Shown: positions 21,594 through 30,100 of the stretch, one piece after another
Layout: each line of letters opens with the position of its first letter
Numbering within the stretch: position 1 is the stretch's first letter
IMG/VR virus record: IMGVR_UViG_3300028837_002155
Span: 1 to 33,324 of that record
DNA from: a virus
Reading direction: 5' to 3' (one strand)
DNA length: 33,324 nt
Translations under genes and position numbers: made by a program
Notes under the pieces: generated by a model
The model's database searches: none
Told to the model about the DNA's origin: nothing
The model's input: the letters and a program-made list of their open reading frames with translations, nothing else

Positions 21594-22505
21594 TTATCCT
21601 AATTGCGCCTCATCACAAACAAGTATCCAAAGAAATGTATTTTGTGGAAATTTCGAACCACCAAGAATTTCAATAACATCTCCTATTTTTATACTATAAC
21701 TTTTTTGAAGTGCTAATTCTGTTTCCCATTCAATTATTTGCTCTAATCTTCTACAATAACAGTCCATATCTTCCATGAATGTAGCTATATGTGTTCCAAA
21801 AACCCCAGGTAAATCATCCTCACCTTGAACTGCTTTTGTTCCTGCAGAAACTAATGGGCAACATGTAAGCTTCAATTGTTCTAAGCGTTTTTCAAGTGTA
21901 AAATCATAAATGCCAAAACCTGTTTTTAAAACAGCTTTGTATGGAGTTTTAGTTCTTAATGCTGGTACATTAACAGGTGTACCAAAACAAAGCGGCCAAG
22001 CCTTACCAACCAAATCAATGTCTGAATAAGCAAAATTACCTTCCTCAATAGAGAAACCATATTCAGCATCTTCAATTTGATTAACAACATCGAATCTTAC
22101 TGTACGGTCACTTTCATGCCACTCGATTGGACTGGAAACTTGTCCTTTAAAAAGGAGAAATCGATCAGCAAAATCAAGATCCTTGTACCACTGATAGACC
22201 CAAACAGGTTGTTTGTGAACATCAACATTGTCCAAAATATTTTTGATTGTACCATCAATATCATCCAATGTGACACTGATTTGTTGGGAATCACCAGATG
22301 TACCTTGAGATACACCTTGAATCGTGATCACGTTATCAAGGCCACTTACTTCCTGAATTGTGCCACTAACACGTTCTTCTGGAATAGCAATATCACCATA
22401 TCGTTTAACACCCCCATTACCCCATTGAACCTCTAAGATAATTATAGGCTCCATACCTTCTTTTGCAGCTATTTTTGCCAAGCCATTTACTGAGATATCT
22501 CTCAT
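21594..22505 (-). CDS. Tail hub/baseplate-like protein, N-terminal part
   Basis: 303 aa. Begins MRDISVNGLAKIAAKEGMEP; the beta-rich body includes GDSQQISVTLDDIDGTIKNI and FKGQVSSPIEWHESDRTVRF, as in tail-tip or hub proteins that form beta sandwiches. It ends EAQLG at a TAA, after which the +1 frame resumes in the next gene. The joined product would be about 970 aa. GAGGG is nine bases upstream, and the start overlaps the previous stop (ATGA). A TGAG-N6-CTCA palindrome covers the start codon. Confidence 0.75.
   Translation of the reverse strand: MRDISVNGLAKIAAKEGMEPIIILEVQWGNGGVKRYGDIAIPEERVSGTIQEVSGLDNVITIQGVSQGTSGDSQQISVTLDDIDGTIKNILDNVDVHKQPVWVYQWYKDLDFADRFLLFKGQVSSPIEWHESDRTVRFDVVNQIEDAEYGFSIEEGNFAYSDIDLVGKAWPLCFGTPVNVPALRTKTPYKAVLKTGFGIYDFTLEKRLEQLKLTCCPLVSAGTKAVQGEDDLPGVFGTHIATFMEDMDCYCRRLEQIIEWETELALQKSYSIKIGDVIEILGGSKFPQNTFLWILVCDEAQLG
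22491..22504. promoter_or_regulatory. Palindromic site over the tail-hub start codon
   Basis: TGAG-ATATCT-CTCA, with TGAGAGATATCTCA read on the minus strand directly after the A of the ATG at 22505. Confidence 0.55.
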
Positions 22506-22897
22506 TGTTTTATGCCCTCAAATTCAATTTGAATATCGGCTAATGTTTCACCCGTGTTAACATTACCAGGAATAGCTTGACTATTTTCAAATTCATTTGG
22601 ATTTGTCGTAATCCATCCAAGCCAAAGTTGATCCAAATGATCCAGTAACATGATTCGTGTGCGATAATAAGCAACTAAAAATGCACGAAACTCAAGTGCC
22701 TTCATCCGTGTCACACGAAAACGCATTTGTAATCGCTTACGCCCATTTTTTGATTTAACATAAGTATATCTTGTATTATCCATACTGCGTTTAGTTGTAA
22801 CAGATGCCATAAAAGATTCCGAATCACCAAACTGAGGATTCGGAAGAAACACATGCACTTCGATTAAAGGGTATGGAGCACCGAATCTTACACTCAT
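22502..22897 (-). CDS. Distal tail-domain protein (131 aa)
   Basis: A single-domain protein with KRLQMRFRVTRMKALEFRAF, then LVAYYRTRIMLLDHLDQLWLGW, ending IQIEFEGIKQ. The same pattern of motifs closes the upstream repeat protein (TLQVFADPTWPKLQILALTF... ISFEFEGELQ), so the two share a paralogous tail domain. It is probably a distal tail or tail-tip adaptor. It overlaps both neighbours by ATGA. Its position between the tape measure region and the hub fits. Confidence 0.75.
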   Translation of the reverse strand: MSVRFGAPYPLIEVHVFLPNPQFGDSESFMASVTTKRSMDNTRYTYVKSKNGRKRLQMRFRVTRMKALEFRAFLVAYYRTRIMLLDHLDQLWLGWITTNPNEFENSQAIPGNVNTGETLADIQIEFEGIKQ

Positions 22898-24309
22898 TGT
22901 AATTCACCTTCGAATTCAAATGAAATGTCCACAATATCTCGTCGTGAACGAACAAATGGTTCATCAGGCGTTATAATAACGCCATGCCATATGCGACCAT
23001 CCCAGTCTTCGAAGCCAACTTCCAAACCAAGTGAATCAAGAAAAAATTGTTGTACCGCGGCAGCTTCAGTTTCCGTCAAACCCGTAAAGGTCAATGCTAA
23101 AATCTGTAATTTTGGCCATGTTGGATCAGCAAAAACTTGCAACGTACCTCCACGAGATTCACGTTGGATTCGCATATTTTGCAATCGATCACGATCCCCA
23201 AGCATAGGTGCTCGAATTTGAACAGCTTTTGTCGGGATTACTGTTGGCCAATATAGTCTTACATGATTTTGACGTACTAACGTTGGGGCCGTGGATGATG
23301 GTGGTGTCGGTGCGTTTGGATCTGAACTATAACCTAAAACTGGATCATAAATACAAAGACTACCAACACCATCTGTAATGAATGCGTGTTGAAAAACTAA
23401 ATTATCAGAAGCTATCGGAAATCTTATACTATTGTATTCAGCATATGATTGACTCCAAACTATCCAATGTTTAACGAGTCGTATAAAGTCATCATCCATC
23501 ACATCCGTGAATACGAATGTCTGTTGAAGAATTTGTTCCTTAGGAAAACCAGCCCAATGTGTGAAAACAAGACTATTACTAGTAGAATGTGATGTAGCTG
23601 TTGCTTTAATCCATGTCCTGGCAACATTATCCGTGAAAACAAGATTACTAGGAATAGCATCTACTTCAATACCGCCTGGAATAATTAGACCGCCACCGGC
23701 GATATGAGTAAACATTAATTCCTGTACAAAAGTAACAAAGTTACAATCTGCTTGCTGTGTGAAGCTAAATGCTTGAGTTACTCCAACATCGATACTAGAA
23801 GGATTTGAACAATTATCGGTGAAAATAAATCCTTGTATAAGCTCCGCACAATATGGCATCACAACGAGCGAATGTGAAAAGCTAAATGCAGAAGTTGCTG
23901 ATACTGCAAACCCTTGATTAAAAGTTAAAGCCTGTGAAAACTCAAGACCTTGTGCAATTGTATGATCCGTGATACTACTATCAGCAGTTTGTGAAAATTC
24001 AAGACCCTGTGCAACAGTATAAGAAATTGATCCTGTATAGGCAAGAGTTTGTGAAAATTCAAAATTTTGTGCGGTCTGCAAACCAATGATAACAGTGGTT
24101 TCTTGTGCAAAGTCCAATGACTGTGCAGTCTGTATATTGATACTGACACTGCTTCCTTGCGAAAAAATAAGACTATGATCAACAGTTCTATTAAAAACTT
24201 GAGGCGCACCAGATTGAGTTAAAACTTCAACAAATTGCCTTGTAGCACGAAGTTCCCCGTCACCAGTCGAAGCGACTTCAATATCTTGTCGTGTAACTCT
24301 TAGGACCAT
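22894..24309 (-). CDS. Repeat-containing tail protein with distal-tail domain
   Basis: 471 aa. Residues about 40-310 contain some thirteen copies of a short motif, hydrophobic-x-F-S/T-Q/H/D (SLIFSQ, SLDFAQ, NFEFSQ, GLEFSQ, FSFSHS, FIFTDN, FSFTQQ, LVFTDN, LVFTHW, LVFQHA), spaced roughly 17-40 residues. This suggests a beta-repeat or solenoid-like fibre. Residues about 350-471 are the domain shared with the 131-aa downstream protein. It is likely a tail-tip or fibre component exposed at the tail end. The start is four bases after the upstream stop. Confidence 0.75.
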   Translation of the reverse strand: MVLRVTRQDIEVASTGDGELRATRQFVEVLTQSGAPQVFNRTVDHSLIFSQGSSVSINIQTAQSLDFAQETTVIIGLQTAQNFEFSQTLAYTGSISYTVAQGLEFSQTADSSITDHTIAQGLEFSQALTFNQGFAVSATSAFSFSHSLVVMPYCAELIQGFIFTDNCSNPSSIDVGVTQAFSFTQQADCNFVTFVQELMFTHIAGGGLIIPGGIEVDAIPSNLVFTDNVARTWIKATATSHSTSNSLVFTHWAGFPKEQILQQTFVFTDVMDDDFIRLVKHWIVWSQSYAEYNSIRFPIASDNLVFQHAFITDGVGSLCIYDPVLGYSSDPNAPTPPSSTAPTLVRQNHVRLYWPTVIPTKAVQIRAPMLGDRDRLQNMRIQRESRGGTLQVFADPTWPKLQILALTFTGLTETEAAAVQQFFLDSLGLEVGFEDWDGRIWHGVIITPDEPFVRSRRDIVDISFEFEGELQ

Positions 24310-24313
24310 GATA

Positions 24314-25366
24314 TTATCCTACTTCGACGCCAAATTGTGCTGCATTTACACCGGCTTCAATCCAAGCTGCTGATGTATGGGGATCTTGCTCTAAAATACG
24401 TTCACGATGAGTATAAGTAGTGGAACCCACAGGCTCTGCTGAACCTGCACTCACCGTGGTACTTGATTTGCATGGTTGTTTCAATGTAAAGATATTAACA
24501 TCTGTTTCACGTACTGTAGTATTGATTTGGACGCCTAGGATATCCCCGAGACTACCTGGCATAGATTCGTAATTATAGAGATCACGGTCCGTACTTGTAC
24601 TACTTTCAACATAACTAGTATCATCATCGGATACCACTTCATCAACACACTCATAATTTGACCCAGCACTCGGTGTGAAGTCCGTTTCATCTCCAGCACT
24701 ATTCGGAAAGATTCCAGACACCATGCAAACACCAAGGAAATTATTGTTCACACTACCAGCATCATCACAAATATAGATGTCATCATACGTAAAATTATAC
24801 GTAGCATCTGTGGTTCCATAAAAACGTACAGCGGCCACATCAGCGAGTGCACCTTGTAGCGTGTCTTTTGAGGTTAAACTCAAAACACTATTTTCATCAA
24901 CTTTAACGTCCACAGTTCCTGCTGAATTGTCGAGGAAGATTTTAATCTCAATATAATACCAAGTTTCAGTCGATAACCCGGCGGTTGTTGATCTTCCAAG
25001 TTCTGACCCGCGCCGCTCAACTACAATTTCTCCACCTGAAGTGATTTGCACATTGATTCCAAAATCAATGTATTCCTCAATAAAATAAAGAATATTTGTA
25101 TCAGCAATCGGTAATACATCACATTTCCATGCAAAACCAATGATGATAGTATCAATCGCTGCAGCTGTATTCAAAGCTGGTGTTTGAATATATGGATTAC
25201 CGGTTGTGTTCGTATTCCAAGCAAATGTTCCAGCGCCTGCACGTCCTTGAACAAGAGTACCAAGACCTTCAACACGATAAGTCAGATATTTTCGGGATAT
25301 ATCATTATTGGCAGAAATAGTACCAATACCACCAAAGCCTTCAAAGCCTTCAACCCATCTTAACAT
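24314..25366 (-). CDS. LamG-like tail protein, paralog B (350 aa)
   Basis: N-terminal MLRWVEGFEGFGG motif, then a lectin/concanavalin-like jelly-roll domain (IIGFAWKCDVLPI; YYIEIKIFLDNSAGTVDVKV; YDDIYICDDAGSVNNNFLG). The C-terminal domain ends ILEQDPHTSAAWIEAGVNAA, then QFGVEVG. It is a paralog of the adjacent 25366-26388 protein along its whole length, with an almost identical C-terminus. GGAGG and AGGATA precede ATG 25366. It is probably a receptor-binding or tail-decoration protein. A palindromic site lies at 24869. Confidence 0.8.
   Translation of the reverse strand: MLRWVEGFEGFGGIGTISANNDISRKYLTYRVEGLGTLVQGRAGAGTFAWNTNTTGNPYIQTPALNTAAAIDTIIIGFAWKCDVLPIADTNILYFIEEYIDFGINVQITSGGEIVVERRGSELGRSTTAGLSTETWYYIEIKIFLDNSAGTVDVKVDENSVLSLTSKDTLQGALADVAAVRFYGTTDATYNFTYDDIYICDDAGSVNNNFLGVCMVSGIFPNSAGDETDFTPSAGSNYECVDEVVSDDDTSYVESSTSTDRDLYNYESMPGSLGDILGVQINTTVRETDVNIFTLKQPCKSSTTVSAGSAEPVGSTTYTHRERILEQDPHTSAAWIEAGVNAAQFGVEVG
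24869..24882. promoter_or_regulatory. Palindromic site TTTTGAG-GTTAAA-CTCAAAA
   Basis: The half-sites extend to 7 bp each (24866-24885), the longest flanking match of the set, inside the LamG-like paralog B gene. Confidence 0.55.
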
Positions 25367-26388
25367 TATCCTACCTCCACACCAAATTGAGCTGCATTTA
25401 CACCAGCTTCAATCCAAGCCACTGATGTATGTGGGTCTTGTTCTAAGATACGTGTTTTCGTAATATATGATTGAGTATTTAAAACAACACCAGCATCAGT
25501 ACTAAGAGTTGTACTAGATTTACAAGGTTGTTTAAGGGTATAATTTGTTTCATCGGTTTCACGCCCCGTTGAATTCATTTGCAAACCCTTGATAACATCG
25601 ACACCAGCCATTGAAGCGTAATTATAAAGATCACGATTTGTTGAAGTTGAATCCTCAACATATGTTGTATCATCATCTTGTGGATTCTCGTCCACAGCCG
25701 CATAATTTGCGCCGGCGCTTGGTGTCCAATCTGTATCATCCCCTGCACCATCCGGAAGAATACCATCTACCCGAATACTACCAAGAAAATCATTATTAAC
25801 TGATCCAGTGGTATCACAAATGTAAATATCATCATATGTGTAAGCTTGAACTGTTGAGTTCCCATAAAAACGAGCGCCTTGTGCTGTAGTTGTTGCACCA
25901 ACTTTTGTGTCTATGTTTGTTAAAGCAAATTGTTCAACACCATTGATTTTGAGAGTTGCTGATCCAGTTGTGTCATGAACCGTCATTTTTAATTCAATAT
26001 AATGATATGCCCCTGGACGTAAAGAAACAGTAGATGCCGCAAGAATAGTTGTACCACGACGTAAGACAAGTTTATTACTTGCAAACATTGAAAGATTGAG
26101 ACCTAAAGCTGCATTACCTTCAATAATATACATAACAATAGCACCATGCGCGAAAGCTGAAAATTTAAACGCAAATCCAATTATAATTTCTGAAATTGTA
26201 CCCAGATTTGGGGTTTGAAAATATGGATTCGATGTAGTTGAAGTATTTAATGCACGACTCATACGTCCTGTCTCAATACCAGCCATATTGGCCGTACGAT
26301 TTACTGTCGGATATTTTCGATCAATATCTGGAGTTGGGGCACCAGTGGTTCCAAAATGTTCGAAACCTTCAACCCAAAGTAAAGCCAT
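25366..26388 (-). CDS. LamG-like tail protein, paralog A (340 aa)
   Basis: Same architecture as its neighbour: WVEGFEHFGTTG start, jelly-roll LamG-like body (IIGFAFKFSAFAHGAIVMYI; YHYIELKMTVHDTTGSATLK; YDDIYICDTTGSVNNDFLG) and a C-terminal DGILPDGAGDDTDWTPSAGA segment ending in QFGVEVG. Tandem duplication followed by divergence is the simplest history. GGAG lies seven bases before ATG 26388. It lies directly after a strong terminator, so its expression requires read-through or an unseen promoter. Confidence 0.8.
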   Translation of the reverse strand: MALLWVEGFEHFGTTGAPTPDIDRKYPTVNRTANMAGIETGRMSRALNTSTTSNPYFQTPNLGTISEIIIGFAFKFSAFAHGAIVMYIIEGNAALGLNLSMFASNKLVLRRGTTILAASTVSLRPGAYHYIELKMTVHDTTGSATLKINGVEQFALTNIDTKVGATTTAQGARFYGNSTVQAYTYDDIYICDTTGSVNNDFLGSIRVDGILPDGAGDDTDWTPSAGANYAAVDENPQDDDTTYVEDSTSTNRDLYNYASMAGVDVIKGLQMNSTGRETDETNYTLKQPCKSSTTLSTDAGVVLNTQSYITKTRILEQDPHTSVAWIEAGVNAAQFGVEVG

Positions 26389-26416
26389 GATGATTCTCCA
26401 TTTTACGTCGTGGAGT

Positions 26417-26455
26417 AAAAAAGCGGCCGGGGTAGATGACGACTCTACCCCGGCC
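26417..26455 (-). terminator. Strong intrinsic terminator
   Basis: A perfect 12-bp GC-rich stem pairs 26425-26436 with 26444-26455 around a 7-nt loop. On the minus strand it is followed by GC and six T residues. It lies just after the stop of the 240-aa gene. Confidence 0.9.
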
Positions 26456-26461
26456 TAATGA

Positions 26462-27184
26462 CTAGCTCGTTGAAGCGTTAACTGTGTAAGTCACCTTCAA
26501 TTGGTCACCATTCGAAACGGCAACATCGCCACCACTGAACAATGCAGTGGACCACAACGTATTACCCGCAGTATGGTCACCCTTTGTTTGGGCTTCACCG
26601 TCGTCACCAACAATGAAGATACCTTTGACCGTACCAGCGCCCGTAATATCAAAAATCGCCTTCGTTGACGTATTGGTGATCGACTGACCAGATGCAGCAT
26701 CCGGCGGCCACTCAGGTCGTGTAGTCGTGGAATCACCATTGTTGGCATCCGTATACGACGAAAACGTATCCCATTCATTTCCAGCTTGATCAATATCATC
26801 ATACGTGTCTGTCGCATCAAGAGCCGTATAACCCGTCAGATTAATCAGACCCATGTACCACGCCGTTCGTTGCGTACCGGAATCAAAATACACATTCAGA
26901 TTGTTGTCAAGCCCTTCATTCGTGATACCATTTGGGAACTCACGAACATCAATGACTTCACCATTGCGAATATGTTCAACCTTGAACATACCACATTGTC
27001 GAAACATACCTTCGGCACGCGGAAAACGTCGATTCCGCGACTCATCACCCCACTTCGGACCGCCGGGCGTTTTACCGATTTCAACATCAGCCTTATCAGG
27101 CTGCCAACGACGCTTCTCGCGCTCAATTTGCTGGTCTCGCATGGCCGCAAACCGACGCCTACGCTCTAACTGTCGTTCATTCAT
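26462..27184 (-). CDS. Phage structural protein, tail-associated (240 aa)
   Basis: The N-terminal 35 residues are highly charged and helical (NERQLERRRRFAAMRDQQIE). The rest has the pattern FPNGITNEGLDNNLNVYFDS, then WYMGLINL, and ISN/FDITGAGTVKGIFIVGDD, ending in GDQLKVTYTVNAS. This pattern is familiar from structural proteins of unknown exact role near tail fibre genes. It overlaps the tape measure stop by ATGA, with AGGAGA five bases upstream. A strong terminator follows directly. Confidence 0.75.
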   Translation of the reverse strand: MNERQLERRRRFAAMRDQQIEREKRRWQPDKADVEIGKTPGGPKWGDESRNRRFPRAEGMFRQCGMFKVEHIRNGEVIDVREFPNGITNEGLDNNLNVYFDSGTQRTAWYMGLINLTGYTALDATDTYDDIDQAGNEWDTFSSYTDANNGDSTTTRPEWPPDAASGQSITNTSTKAIFDITGAGTVKGIFIVGDDGEAQTKGDHTAGNTLWSTALFSGGDVAVSNGDQLKVTYTVNASTS

Positions 27185-30100
27185 CGACTTCTCCTGGTAT
27201 TAAATGTTTGTCGTCTAGACTCGCGTTTAATTGCTTTCATTATTTCACGAGCCGTTTCACGTGGACTAGCTTCCTCAGGAACCTCAATATTAATGTCTCC
27301 AAAATTGTTGGTGGTACCGGTATCTACCCGATTGAAAGAAGGCATGATGCCAGCATTCATCGCTTGAATTTGTGGAAAAAACTTTCGTGTCGCATTAACT
27401 GTGTTGAAAGATTCACCAGGTTGTGCTAGAACCGGAACACTATCCATTCCAATTTGACCACCGGCAGCACGACGTATCGGATCAAACGCAAGTCCACCTA
27501 ATTGTCTACGAACTAAAGCACCATAATGTGCCATTTGACCACCACTAGCTGCTGTTTTTTGACGATAGGCATCAGCTGCAGCAAGTGTAGCTCGTGCTTC
27601 CCTACCTAAAGCTGAAACTGCTCGATTAGAAGCATCAGTAGCTTTGTCACCTGCATCCGTTGCTTTAATACCTAACGTATCCATCGCTTCACCGGCCGCT
27701 TTATTAGCTTCTTCAAGAGGAGCAAGTGTTTCAGCAGACATAGCCTTTCTAGCGGCTTCTTGTGCTTTATCAACTACACCATCAAGTTTATCAATAACAG
27801 CTTGAATAGCTTTAGCAAGTGTAGGATAACCTTGAACTCCGGCACGAGTCGCTAATTCAGTCATAGCGAATAATGCCTGCTTCGCGGTTTTTGCTCCTTC
27901 TGGACTAAAATTATCAGGGGATAATGATTTTTCTATCGCTGTTTCTAATTCAGTAAAACGTGTAACAATACCTCTGACTGTTGGATCTAATCTATTGAAT
28001 TCTGCAAAATTGGAACCAGTGAAAAAATTAGAAAATATTGTCGCAAATCGTTCTACACTATTACCCAAATCAAGAAATGCAAAAGATTGTGAAGTAAGAT
28101 TTCCAAGTTTCCCAAAGAACCCTGCATCAGGATCAACCGCGAAACCTCGCATCTGGCGACCCATCTGCAAAGCAACTTCCATCACATTAATTGCGGCTCC
28201 ACGAGCATCAACCAATTCATCTTTCCAAGCAGCTGTTGCTGTTTGCATTTCCAGCATTGAAGTTGCTGCTTCACTCGTATCCTTCTCTACTTTAGGTAAA
28301 GCTTTTTGAGCTTCTTCCATTCCCCGACCACCAATTTCAACTCCCGTCAATTTTTCAAAAGCAATTTTTTCTCCTTCAGGTATTGAATCAGCTTGAGCGT
28401 TCAATTTAGCAAGAATTCGGCCGAGGTTAATATCAATAACCTCAGTAAAATCAATCTTAACACCTGTTATCGGATCGCGAAAAGCTTCCTCAAATTTTTT
28501 CCTAAACGCCGTTACTTCAGGTTCATATTGTTCAAGAATCCGGGCATTTTTACCACCTAAATCATATTCTTCCTGAATTATAGTGGTAAGCTTCCTCATT
28601 TTCTCCCGAACACTTTTCAAATCAATATCAGGCGATACTTCACCTTTATCAATAATCTCTTGTAGTTTCCTGACTTCAGCTTCAAAAGCTTTGATACGAA
28701 CAAGACGCGCTTCTTCCTCAGCACGAATTTTATCTGCTGTTTTCTTTGCACTAATCTGCTGCTGTGCAATGGTATTTTGAATACGCAATTGTTGTTGCTG
28801 TGCAGATAGTGTTTGTTCTACAGCTTTAGCAATACTAGCAGAATTCTTTGAAGAATCAGCAGTACGTACAGCTTGTTTAGCGACTGATTCTGCTTGTTTT
28901 GCTAATTCTTTCGCACGTTCTCGATCGCCAGCAAGTAATGCTCGATTCGAATCACGAACTAAATCTTGTGAACGTTGAATCTGTCTCCATGATTTCTGTT
29001 GATCATTAAGACCCTTGATGCTACGTTCAAAATTGAAATCTGCGATTGATTTTTGAATACTACGAGTTTCATTCTCTAACGTTTTTAAAGCATCAGCTGC
29101 TTTTTCAGTTGCATCACGTACAATACCGACAAATTGCTCATAAGCACCAAATCGTGCTTCCATCTGATCATCAATACTACCAAAAACAGCATTCTGCAAA
29201 CCTTCAGCAAAATCTGCATCTTGTTGCCAGAGCTGTTGTTTCTTCTGCAAAAATTGTTGTAATCTTGCAAAAGTTGATTCTTCAGTTTCTTCAATTGCTG
29301 CGCGCCGAGCTTTTTCAGCACGTATACTGGACTTTGCTGCCTCGGCATTCGCTTCTTTTATCCTATCACGAGCACGTTCAGCCGCATTTGAAACCTGATT
29401 ATATACTACAACAATCGCAGCTATAGCAGCGCCTAAAGCAAGAGCCCCACCTAATGGAGTCAAAACGAAACTTGTTGTTGCCCCTAAAGCTGCAAGTGCA
29501 GCTGCTTTAACACTCGTAAAGGACGCGATAAGCGCAATACTTTTGGTAATGACTCCAGTAGCAAAAATTATATACGCTGAGGCTGCGGTAGCGGCGGCTG
29601 CTGTTATAGCTGCTAAAGCTTCAGGGCCACCACCTAATACAGCAAATGCTGTATTTAGTAATTTAATAGTACTTTTACCAAAAGTATCAGTGAATATATT
29701 CTTGATTCTAGTGAGTTCAACCTCAAATTTCTTGGCATCAGTTTCAAAAATTGTTTCAAAAGCTTTACCAAGATCCTCAGCACCTGCAACTTTAATCTGG
29801 TCTAAAGCTTCAGCAAATTGCTCAGCTTTACTACCAGCCAAACCTAATACACCCCGAATGGCTCGCACACGATTAAACAAATCACCAATTTCAGATGCTG
29901 AATCACCCGTTGCTTCAGTTAATTTATTAAGAAAACCTTCAAAACCAAATGCCTGGATTCCGGCTTCTGCTGATGCTATACCCAATTCTTTGAAGGCTTG
30001 CTTCAAATTATCAGTTGGACGAATCAATTTCAACTGAATATTATTGATTAGGGTAAATGCTTCATTGTATTTCAAACCCTGAACCGTTAAAGTTGCAACG

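Noticed and set aside
29046-30037. Long plus-strand frames opposite the tape measure gene
   Set aside because: They mirror the codon pattern of the alanine- and glutamine-rich tape measure gene and lack initiation signals.
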